From an uncultured Ruminococcus sp. (GTDB lineage: Bacteria; Bacillota; Clostridia; Oscillospirales; Acutalibacteraceae), in NCBI GenBank assembly GCA_902797065.1, contig CADBRK010000286.1:1-5124 (forward strand): 5,124 nucleotides of DNA, read 5' to 3'. This document shows, piece by piece, positions 1 through 5,124 of the stretch (its first letter is position 1; each line of letters begins with the position of its first letter). Both the position numbers and the translations under genes were made by a program. The notes under the pieces are model-generated. The model had not been told where the DNA came from, did no database searches, and saw only the letters and a program-made list of their open reading frames with translations.

Positions 1-101
1 AAAGCATAATTACATGAACGATTTTGAACCGAAAATAACATTTTAATTCTCTTTGAATATTTCGACCCAATAATATTTAGCTGATTTTTTTGTGCAAATA
101 T

Positions 102-128
102 AAACAAAGTTTTTTCGGGGCTTTGTTT
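102..128. repeat. Perfect 8-bp inverted repeat, possible weak terminator
   Basis: AAACAAAG at 102-109 is exactly complementary to CTTTGTTT at 121-128, with an 11-base loop of six T, C and four G. The stem is AT-rich (two G:C pairs). On the plus strand it is followed by GTTTTG rather than a clean T-run, so terminator function is doubtful. It could mark the end of an upstream transcript or be a protein binding site. The pairing is seen; the role is not known. Confidence 0.3.
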
Positions 129-183
129 GTTTTGTATGCCGATAGGACATTTTGACGAAAAATTGCAGGCGTCACCCGAAATA

Positions 184-211
184 TTGACGAACTGTGTTTT
201 TAATATAGAAT
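184..211 (+). promoter_or_regulatory. Possible distal promoter upstream of phoH
   Basis: TTGACG at 184-189 matches five of six bases of the vegetative -35 box. TAGAAT at 206-211 matches five of six of the -10 box, with a 16-base spacer. A transcript would start near 218 and have a leader of about 200 bases before phoH. In such AT-rich DNA chance matches are common, and a stronger promoter lies much closer to phoH, so this call is tentative. Confidence 0.35.
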
Positions 212-333
212 GATTGTTTGTTGTAATTCACAAAAGTTCACATATAAAACCGTATATATTACCGAAAAACGGATTTTTGGTTTGTGTACTTTTTATAAAA
301 TTTCAAAAAGATTAATAAATTTATTGTTTTTTG

Positions 334-362
334 ATGACATTTTCAAAAATATATGTTATAAT
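334..362 (+). promoter_or_regulatory. Vegetative (sigma-A type) promoter for phoH-ybeY
   Basis: The -35 box is ATGACA at 334-339 (five of six consensus bases). The -10 box is a perfect TATAAT at 357-362, the spacer is exactly 17 bases, and TGT just before the -10 gives an extended -10. Transcription should begin around 368, leaving a leader of about 55 bases before the chosen phoH ATG. A short inverted repeat (ATTTT/AAAAT, 339-350) lies inside the spacer and may be chance in this AT-rich DNA. Confidence 0.75.
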
Positions 363-406
363 GCTTTATGAACCTGAAACAATAGTATTGTGACATTCCC
401 AAAAAC

Positions 407-411
407 AAAGG
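407..411 (+). promoter_or_regulatory. Ribosome binding site that decides the phoH start
   Basis: AAAGG at 407-411 lies 11 bases before the ATG at 423. It is a modest Shine-Dalgarno element, but the alternative GTG start at 390 has no purine-rich element at a usable distance upstream. This favours the ATG at 423, although the spacing is slightly long. Confidence 0.5.
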
Positions 412-422
412 TCGGTGACTGG

Positions 423-1388
423 ATGACTGAACAGATCATTAATATAGAGCGTATGGAACAGGCGGTCATGCTGTTCGGAAGCTTTGACGAAAACATCAAG
501 CTTATCGAGCATGAATACGACGTTCGTGTTATCGTTCGCGGTTCCGAGCTTAAAGTCTGCGGTGATATAGAGAAGGTTTCTCTTGCCTGCCGTGCGATCG
601 AAAGTTTACTTTCCCTTATCAACAAAGGCGAAACACTCAACGAGCAAAACGTACGCTACTGTATATCCCTTGTGAACGAGGGAGGGGAAACAAAGCTTTC
701 ACAGCTGACCGGGGACTGCATCTGTGTAACGGCAAAGGGCAAGCCCATCAAGCCGAAGACCATCGGACAGAAAAAGTACTGCGACGCCATCAAGAATAAC
801 ACAATAACCATCGGAGTAGGTCCTGCAGGAACAGGCAAGACTTATCTCGCGGTAGCTATGGCGGTAACGGCGTTCAGGGCGCACGAGGTGAACAGGATAA
901 TCCTGACACGGCCTGCTGTCGAAGCGGGCGAGAAGCTGGGATTTCTTCCCGGAGATCTGCAAAGCAAGGTTGACCCGTATCTTCGTCCGCTGTATGATGC
1001 TCTTTTCGACATGCTCGGCGCGGAGACTTATCAGAGGTATGTCGAACGAGGCAACATAGAGGTTGCGCCGCTTGCGTACATGAGAGGGCGTACTCTCGAC
1101 GACAGCTTTATTATTCTCGACGAAGCGCAGAATACCACGGGCGAACAGATGAAGATGTTCCTCACAAGGCTCGGATTCAACTCCAAGATGGTCATTACGG
1201 GAGATATTACCCAGATCGATCTGCCGAGCGGAAGCCGCAGCGGCCTGAAGGAATGTATCAGGGTTCTCAGGAATATAGACGATATTGCACAGGTCGCTTT
1301 CAGCGAAAAGGACGTTGTAAGGCATAAGCTTGTGCAGGATATAATCAAGGCGTATGCTAAAATAGAGGAGGCAAGGCATAACAAATGA
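423..1388 (+). CDS. phoH: PhoH-like P-loop ATPase (YbeZ family)
   Basis: This is a 321-residue cytoplasmic P-loop ATPase of the PhoH/YbeZ family, close to the usual family length. Residues 1 to about 100 form the N-terminal KH-like part (NIERMEQ, LFG, DENIKLIE). The ATPase core follows: Walker A GPAGTGKT at 133-140, the conserved TRPAVEAGEKLGFLPGDL segment, Walker B ILDEAQN with D233 and E234, and TGDITQIDLP further on. Family members are predicted RNA-associated ATPases or helicases, and the persistent pairing with YbeY points to a role in rRNA or RNA quality control; the exact reaction is poorly defined. A GTG at 390 would add 11 residues, but homologues usually start at the equivalent of MTEQIINIE and AAAGG precedes the ATG. 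The gene overlaps ybeY by four bases, implying translational coupling. Confidence 0.93.
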   Translation: MTEQIINIERMEQAVMLFGSFDENIKLIEHEYDVRVIVRGSELKVCGDIEKVSLACRAIESLLSLINKGETLNEQNVRYCISLVNEGGETKLSQLTGDCICVTAKGKPIKPKTIGQKKYCDAIKNNTITIGVGPAGTGKTYLAVAMAVTAFRAHEVNRIILTRPAVEAGEKLGFLPGDLQSKVDPYLRPLYDALFDMLGAETYQRYVERGNIEVAPLAYMRGRTLDDSFIILDEAQNTTGEQMKMFLTRLGFNSKMVITGDITQIDLPSGSRSGLKECIRVLRNIDDIAQVAFSEKDVVRHKLVQDIIKAYAKIEEARHNK

Positions 1389-1888
1389 CTGACAAGATAA
1401 AGGTTGTAATAACCAACCAACAAAAGAAAGTAAAAATACCGACAGGTATGCGCATGCTGGTTCGCAGATGCTGCAATGCAGTTCTTAAGCTTGAGAAATT
1501 TGAAGGCTCTGCCGAGATTAGTGTAACATTTGTTGACAACGAGGAAATACACAAGCTCAATCTCCAATACAGAAACATAGATTCGGCAACTGACGTATTG
1601 TCATTCCCGCTCGGAGAGGACGGCAAGTATGACCTTGACCCGTCAACAGGAGCAAAAATGCTCGGAGATGTTGTTATTTCCGTGGAGAAGGCAGTCGATC
1701 AGGCAAATCTGTACGGACATTCCCTGCAGAGGGAGATAGGCTATCTCACTGCACATTCGGTTCTCCATCTTTTGGGATACGACCACGAAACAGGACTCGA
1801 AAGAGTACATATGAGAGAAAAGGAAGAACTTGTTATGGAGCAGCTCGGACTTCCTGCGTCTTCGTCATATGTTATCGAGGACAACTGA
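1385..1888 (+). CDS. ybeY: Endoribonuclease YbeY (rRNA maturation factor)
   Basis: This 167-residue protein is a full-length YbeY, a zinc-dependent single-strand endoribonuclease involved in 16S rRNA 3'-end maturation, 30S assembly and ribosome quality control. The metal site H-x3-H-x5-H is intact at H124, H128 and H134 within AHSVLHLLGYDHE. The upstream signature with VDNEEI, LN, YR and TDVLSFPL is also present, so the enzyme should be active. The start overlaps the phoH stop in ATGA. GAGGAGG at 1365-1371 sits 13 bases upstream, which is long, while AAGG at 1373-1376 is better placed. Coupling to phoH translation probably helps initiation. The start gives the short first strand (KIKVVITN) expected for the family. 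An intrinsic terminator follows 16 bases after the stop. Confidence 0.96.
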   Translation: MTDKIKVVITNQQKKVKIPTGMRMLVRRCCNAVLKLEKFEGSAEISVTFVDNEEIHKLNLQYRNIDSATDVLSFPLGEDGKYDLDPSTGAKMLGDVVISVEKAVDQANLYGHSLQREIGYLTAHSVLHLLGYDHETGLERVHMREKEELVMEQLGLPASSSYVIEDN

Positions 1889-1903
1889 TAAGGTTAACGA
1901 AAT

Positions 1904-1935
1904 CGGCCCGCAAAAGCAAGCGGGCTGCATTTTTT
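1904..1935 (+). terminator. Rho-independent terminator after ybeY
   Basis: The core stem GCCCGC (1906-1911) pairs with GCGGGC (1920-1925) around an eight-base loop. A G:U pair and a C:G pair extend it to 1904 and 1927. C and A then precede a run of six T (1930-1935). This is a sound intrinsic terminator for the phoH-ybeY transcript. It stands between ybeY and era, so era is either reached by read-through or has its own promoter. Confidence 0.85.
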
Positions 1936-1973
1936 GCGGACAGCTTAAAGAACTCAAAGAATGAGGTATTATT

Positions 1974-2876
1974 ATGCAAAAAACAGCTTTTATAGCAATA
2001 GTCGGCAGACCCAACGTCGGCAAATCATCTATACTCAACAGAATACTGGGGCAGAAGATAACCATAGTTTCGTCAAAGCCGCAGACTACACGGACGCGAA
2101 TCATGGGCGTTTATACTAAAGATGATATACAGCTTGTATTTATAGATACTCCGGGGCTTCATAAGCCGAAGAACAGCCTCGGCAAATACATGGTTCGTTC
2201 GATAAACGAATCGGTTGCGGGAGTGGACGCATGTCTGCTGGTTGCGGAGTGCGACAGAGAACCGGGCGATACCGAAAAAATGCTTATACAGAGATTCAAG
2301 AGTATGGGTATCCCTTCGGTGCTTGCGCTCAACAAGATAGATACTCTGAAAGATAAGCACGATGTTATCAAATATATCGCAGCATACAGCAAAGAACACG
2401 ATTTTGACGATATTGTACCCGTGTCTGCACAGACAGGCAGCGGAATTAACGACCTGATCGGCGCACTCTCGAAGCAGGCGGAGGAGGGCGAGCATATGTT
2501 TGACCCCGACACGCTTACCGATCAGCCCGAGAGAGTCCTTGCGGGGGAGATTATCAGAGAAAAGATACTTCGCCTGACCGACAAGGAGATACCACACGGT
2601 ACGGCGGTGGTGATCGAACGCTTCAAGCAGCGCAGCGACGGCGGAATAACGGATATAGACGCCACCATATACTGCGAACGCGCGAACCATAAGGGCATTA
2701 TAATCGGCAAGGGCGGCTCTATGCTGAAAAAGATCGGCACATACGCAAGACAGGATATGGAGAATTTCTTCGACTGCAAGATCAATCTGACGCTCTGGGT
2801 AAAAGTAAAAGAGGACTGGAGAAACCGTGAGGGGATACTCCGTTCGCTCGGATACGACGAGAGTAATTTTGATTAA
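1974..2876 (+). CDS. era: GTPase Era, 16S rRNA-binding assembly factor
   Basis: Era is a 300-residue GTPase that binds the 3' end of 16S rRNA and acts as a checkpoint in 30S subunit assembly, partly at the membrane. All GTPase motifs are present: G1 GRPNVGKS at 11-18, the switch I segment KPQTTRTR at 35-42, G3 DTPG at 58-61, G4 NKID at 120-123 and G5 SAQTG at 151-155. The C-terminal type II KH domain has its GKGG loop at 245-248 in the context HKGIIIGKGGSMLKKIG. Length and architecture match the family. TGAGGT at 1962-1967 lies six bases before the ATG. The gene follows the terminator after ybeY, and rarA begins 20 bases after its stop. Diacylglycerol kinase and cytidine deaminase genes often found between ybeY and era in Firmicutes are missing. 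Confidence 0.97.
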   Translation: MQKTAFIAIVGRPNVGKSSILNRILGQKITIVSSKPQTTRTRIMGVYTKDDIQLVFIDTPGLHKPKNSLGKYMVRSINESVAGVDACLLVAECDREPGDTEKMLIQRFKSMGIPSVLALNKIDTLKDKHDVIKYIAAYSKEHDFDDIVPVSAQTGSGINDLIGALSKQAEEGEHMFDPDTLTDQPERVLAGEIIREKILRLTDKEIPHGTAVVIERFKQRSDGGITDIDATIYCERANHKGIIIGKGGSMLKKIGTYARQDMENFFDCKINLTLWVKVKEDWRNREGILRSLGYDESNFD

Positions 2877-2896
2877 TCATCTACGGAGGTAATTAT

Positions 2897-4165
2897 ATGC
2901 CGCCTTTGGCAGACAAGATCAGACCGACGTCTCTTGACGATGTCGTCGGACAAAAGCATTTGCTCGGAGAGGGGAAACCCCTTCGGAAGATCATAGAGTC
3001 GGGCGAGATTCCCAATATGGTATTCTACGGACCGTCGGGCATAGGCAAAACAACTTTAGCGTCGATCATTGCCGCGCGTACAAACAAAACGCTGCGCAAG
3101 CTCAACGCAACAACTGCGTCAACTCAGGACATCAAGGATATTGTTGCTCAGCTGGACACATTTGCCGGTATGAACGGGATATTACTCTACCTTGACGAGA
3201 TTCAGTATTTCAACAAGAAGCAGCAGCAGACACTGCTCGAATTTATCGAGAACGGCAGCATTACGCTTATTGCGTCTACAACAGAGAATCCGTATTTTTA
3301 TGTATACAACGCTATCCTAAGCCGAAGCACTGTCTTTGAGTTCAAGACAGTTACTCCCGATGAGGTGGAAAAAGCAGTTATCCGTGGGTTCGATCTCGCC
3401 GCAAAGCAGCGCAGTACGGTGTTTGAGATCGAGGACGGCGTAACACGCTACATAGCCACAGCCTGCGGCGGAGATGTGCGAAAGGCTATGAACGCAGTAG
3501 AGCTTACCGCGCTTACATCGGTAAAGAAAGACGGCTGCGAGGTGATAACGCTTGAATCGGCAAAGGAGCTTACACAGAAAAGTGCTTTGAGATATGACCG
3601 TGACGGCGATTCTCACTATGATATATTGTCGGGCTTTCAGAAGTCCATGCGAGGCTCGGACCCCGACGCCGCTTTGTATTATCTTGCAAGGCTGCTTGAG
3701 GCAGGCGATCTTCCTTCTGCGTGCAGAAGGCTGATGGTGTGCGTGTGTGAAGATGTAGGTCTTGCGTACCCTCAGCTGATACCTATAGTGAAGGCGTGCG
3801 TCGATATTGCCAACGCCGTAGGGCTGCCCGAAGCAAGAATACCGCTTGCTGACGCTGTGGTGATGACAGCCAATGCACCCAAATCAAATTCGGCATATAA
3901 CGCAATAGCAAGGGCGTCAGCCGATATTCAAAGCGGAAAGATTGGCTCGATACCCCGTCATTTGCAGAACAAGCATTATGACGGAGAGGATAACCCGAAC
4001 AAAGGGCAGTTCTACAAATATCCGCACGATTACCCGAATTCCTGGGTGAAGCAGCAGTATCTGCCCGATATTCTGAAAAATGCCAGATACTATGAGTTCG
4101 GAGACAACAAAAACGAACAGGCTTTCAAAGCGTATTGGGAGAAAATCAAAGGGAAAGATCTATGA
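2897..4165 (+). CDS. rarA: RarA/MgsA-family AAA+ ATPase, replication-fork maintenance
   Basis: This 422-residue protein is a RarA (MgsA) AAA+ ATPase, related to clamp loader subunits and eukaryotic WRNIP1, acting at stalled forks. Visible elements are the N-terminal ADKIRPTSLDDVVGQKHLL, Walker A GPSGIGKT at 45-52, Walker B LDEI with D100 and E101, sensor 1 STTENP at 127-132, the arginine-finger segment LSRS with R143, and sensor 2 GGDVRKA with R195. The family C-terminal part follows: KSMRGSDPDAALYYLARLL, VCEDVGLAYPQ and YPHDYPNSWVKQQYLP. All nucleotide-handling residues are intact. The Walker B flank reads DEIQYFNKKQQQ rather than the common DEIHRFNKAQQD, suggesting a divergent clostridial subgroup. 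GGAGG at 2885-2889 sits seven bases before the ATG. The gene is 20 bases after era and 17 before the next gene, so co-transcription is likely. Confidence 0.92.
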   Translation: MPPLADKIRPTSLDDVVGQKHLLGEGKPLRKIIESGEIPNMVFYGPSGIGKTTLASIIAARTNKTLRKLNATTASTQDIKDIVAQLDTFAGMNGILLYLDEIQYFNKKQQQTLLEFIENGSITLIASTTENPYFYVYNAILSRSTVFEFKTVTPDEVEKAVIRGFDLAAKQRSTVFEIEDGVTRYIATACGGDVRKAMNAVELTALTSVKKDGCEVITLESAKELTQKSALRYDRDGDSHYDILSGFQKSMRGSDPDAALYYLARLLEAGDLPSACRRLMVCVCEDVGLAYPQLIPIVKACVDIANAVGLPEARIPLADAVVMTANAPKSNSAYNAIARASADIQSGKIGSIPRHLQNKHYDGEDNPNKGQFYKYPHDYPNSWVKQQYLPDILKNARYYEFGDNKNEQAFKAYWEKIKGKDL

Positions 4166-4182
4166 TATATGGGGGATAGACG

Positions 4183-4782
4183 ATGATTTGCAGCGTTATT
4201 TATTATATCGCATATAAAACAGGATATATCCAGCGAAGTCTCGGCAAAAAGCTGGACGGAGTAAAGGATCTGAGTCTGAGTAAAGCTATTGCGGCAGTAT
4301 CGAAAGATGATTTCCGTGACAAGCTGAAAACCTCGCTGAATGATTCTGATTTTATAATTATAATCGGCGGTCTGTCATCGGGCAAAGACAGGAACGTGAT
4401 GAATGTTTTGTCGGATTATGTGAATGATACAAAGATGGAGATAACCTTCAACAAGCGTGTGCTGAATCCGACGGGAGGCAAAGACGGGTATCTTATCCGC
4501 AGCCGTGACAAATATATTGCCGTGTTGCCCGACGACCCCGAACAGGTGGATAAGATGTTCGGAAGCGAGTTGCTGAAGAACATCGAGATAACACCCGATA
4601 CGCCTGCACAAATGCCCGAAGCTGCCATAACGCATACAGTAGTATTTGCGCCCGAACAGTACGATCCGCTCGAACGTCTCGAAAAGAATAAGAGTCATAA
4701 TATATTTGTTATAGCGGCGGTTGTTTTTGGGGCTTTGACGGTTGGAGCAGCCGCCGTCTGGATCATATTGCAGTATTTGTAA
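4183..4782 (+). CDS. Membrane-anchored protein with a degenerate MoaB/CinA-like domain
   Basis: I do not know a named family for this 199-residue protein. Residues 15-130 resemble the molybdopterin-binding-like fold of MoaB and CinA: DKLKTSLNDSDFIIIIGGL (46-64) matches the family's LK..L..SDLVITTGGLGPTKDD, with D69 in the place of a conserved acidic residue. RVLNPTGGKDGYLI then KYIAVLPDDPEQVDKMF (110-126) matches NPVGTAPG..., VLPGVPSEMKAMF. The usual first strand with GTELLLG is absent, and the glycines of GPTKDD and PGPP are replaced (SSGKDR, PDDP). An acidic, proline-containing linker leads to one C-terminal transmembrane helix, about 174-197, so the domain would face the cytoplasm as a tail-anchored protein. 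Five G (4171-4175) lie seven bases before the ATG, and an in-frame TAG at 4177 rules out a longer N-terminus. Enzymatic activity is doubtful; a binding or scaffold role is inference. Confidence 0.7.
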   Translation: MICSVIYYIAYKTGYIQRSLGKKLDGVKDLSLSKAIAAVSKDDFRDKLKTSLNDSDFIIIIGGLSSGKDRNVMNVLSDYVNDTKMEITFNKRVLNPTGGKDGYLIRSRDKYIAVLPDDPEQVDKMFGSELLKNIEITPDTPAQMPEAAITHTVVFAPEQYDPLERLEKNKSHNIFVIAAVVFGALTVGAAAVWIILQYL

Positions 4783-4799
4783 AAAAATACCTGTTACTC

Positions 4800-4829
4800 T
4801 TGCGGAAATGCAGGGTTTTGTAGTAAAAT
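4800..4829 (+). promoter_or_regulatory. Candidate promoter for the gene at 4898
   Basis: TAAAAT at 4824-4829 matches five of six bases of the -10 box. TTGCGG at 4800-4805, an 18-base spacer upstream, matches only three of six of the -35 box. Transcription would start near 4836, inside the palindrome at 4833-4856. The 115-base gap before the next gene makes a promoter plausible, but the -35 is weak and read-through from the upstream genes is an alternative. Confidence 0.35.
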
Positions 4830-4832
4830 AAA

Positions 4833-4856
4833 ATGACGGGTTTCAAAACCGGTCAT
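4833..4856. repeat. Imperfect 24-base palindrome, possible operator
   Basis: ATGACgGGTTT (4833-4843) is mirrored by AAACCgGTCAT (4846-4856): nine or ten pairs interrupted by one G-G mismatch, around a tiny C-A centre. No T-run follows on the plus strand, so it is not a terminator for the genes to the left. It overlaps the predicted start of transcription for the gene at 4898, which is a typical operator position. Function is inferred from placement only. Confidence 0.4.
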
Positions 4857-4897
4857 GCAGATGTTAAAAAACTTATTGCGTTGAGAGGACATAGACT

Positions 4898-5124
4898 ATG
4901 AAGAAGCGATCTGTATTTAAAGGTATCGTTGCAGTGACGGTGATTGCGGCTGTGCTTGCTGCTGCCGGTGGGGCGTACTATCTCACAGCGAATGAATACG
5001 CTCCCGATGAAAAGCAGAGTGTAACCGTGGAGGGTTCAAAGACAAAGCGTATTTCCGCAGGCGATACCGTTACGGCTGTGACATACTGTATCGGTTACGG
5101 TATTCACGACAGCGGCTATGATTG
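4898..5124 (+). CDS. Membrane-anchored protein, probably endonuclease/exonuclease/phosphatase family (partial)
   Basis: Only the first 75 codons are in the window; the gene runs off the right edge. The start MKKRSVFK is followed by a hydrophobic segment at about 9-28, a signal anchor or uncleaved signal that would place the rest outside the cell. SVTVEGSKTKRISAGDTVTAVTYCIGYGIHDSGYD (41-75) resembles the opening of clostridial membrane-anchored endonuclease/exonuclease/phosphatase proteins, where a short linker leads to a strand reading TYNIGYG. These use a metal-dependent phosphodiesterase fold, but substrates of such anchored members are mostly unknown. Here Cys64 stands where the family has its conserved Asn. 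AGAGG at 4884-4888 lies nine bases before the ATG. The family call rests on one short motif plus architecture, so a lipid-phosphatase-like or unrelated surface protein cannot be excluded. Confidence 0.55.
   Translation, partial: MKKRSVFKGIVAVTVIAAVLAAAGGAYYLTANEYAPDEKQSVTVEGSKTKRISAGDTVTAVTYCIGYGIHDSGYD

Larger units (their letters stand above)
1..333. other. AT-rich intergenic region without a recognised gene
   Basis: This stretch is markedly AT-rich: the first two 60-base blocks are about 23% and 30% G+C, well below the genes that follow. I see no convincing reading frame with a ribosome binding site and no tRNA, rRNA or riboswitch pattern that I recognise. It contains an inverted repeat (102-128), two copies of TTGACGAA starting at 152 and 184, a possible promoter at 184-211 and a weak AT-rich hairpin at 261-281. 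It probably separates an upstream unit outside the window from the phoH operon. The direction of that upstream neighbour cannot be told. Confidence 0.6.

Noticed and set aside
261..281. AT-rich hairpin as a terminator
   Set aside because: ACCGAAAA pairs with TTTTTGGT only with a G:T wobble, and the T-run comes about eight bases after the stem, so terminator function is not supported.
699..1379. Long minus-strand open frame (226 codons) opposite phoH
   Set aside because: It lies wholly inside a well-supported conserved gene, has no recognisable domain, and its composition (many Arg, Ser and Leu) is typical of the shadow of a real coding frame.
1031..1626. Two overlapping minus-strand frames spanning the phoH-ybeY junction
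   Set aside because: Both genes on the plus strand are complete and conserved through this stretch, and the antisense proteins show no known domain.
1934..1962. TTGCGG and AAGAAT as a promoter for era
   Set aside because: The -35 match is only three of six, and the predicted start would fall after the ribosome binding site at 1962-1967, leaving era without a usable leader.
2073..2690. Long minus-strand open frame (205 codons) opposite era
   Set aside because: It is antisense to intact era motifs, with no recognisable product; a coding shadow is the simplest reading.
4773..4790. GTATTT/AAATAC hairpin at the end of the 4183-4782 gene as a terminator
   Set aside because: The six-pair stem is almost all A:T and is not followed by T residues, so it is unlikely to stop transcription.

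Overview
The window looks like chromosomal DNA from a low-to-mid GC Gram-positive anaerobe of the class Clostridia, most likely the Oscillospiraceae/Ruminococcus–[Eubacterium] siraeum neighbourhood. The basis is protein-level resemblance (a phoH–ybeY–era block, a clostridial-type RarA variant), good GGAGG-type ribosome binding sites, and very AT-rich intergenic DNA beside moderately GC genes. The species assignment is inference; no search was run.

Layout. Positions 1-389 are AT-rich and carry no recognisable gene. They hold a perfect 8-bp inverted repeat (102-128), a repeated octamer, a possible distal promoter (184-211) and a strong sigma-A-like promoter with an extended -10 (334-362). That promoter should drive phoH (423-1388) and ybeY (1385-1888), which overlap by four bases. 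A good intrinsic terminator (1904-1935) follows. era (1974-2876), a rarA/mgsA-family AAA+ ATPase gene (2897-4165) and a small membrane-anchored protein gene (4183-4782) then lie 20 and 17 bases apart, each with its own ribosome binding site. After a 115-base gap with a weak promoter and an imperfect palindrome, a membrane-anchored protein begins at 4898 and runs off the window. It resembles the endonuclease/exonuclease/phosphatase family.

How the genes fit together. PhoH-like ATPase, YbeY and Era are a classic bacterial set tied to 16S rRNA maturation, 30S assembly and RNA quality control. RarA belongs to replication-fork maintenance. Diacylglycerol kinase and cytidine deaminase genes, often between ybeY and era in Firmicutes, are absent here. 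recO, often after era, is not there either; rarA takes that place.

The least ordinary item is the 199-residue protein at 4183-4782. By eye it preserves several landmarks of the MoaB/CinA molybdopterin-binding-like fold, but lacks the first strand and much of the usual active-site pattern, and it ends in a single transmembrane helix. The rest of the window is mostly conserved housekeeping sequence. I saw no CRISPR array, insertion sequence, tRNA, rRNA or clear novel defence system.
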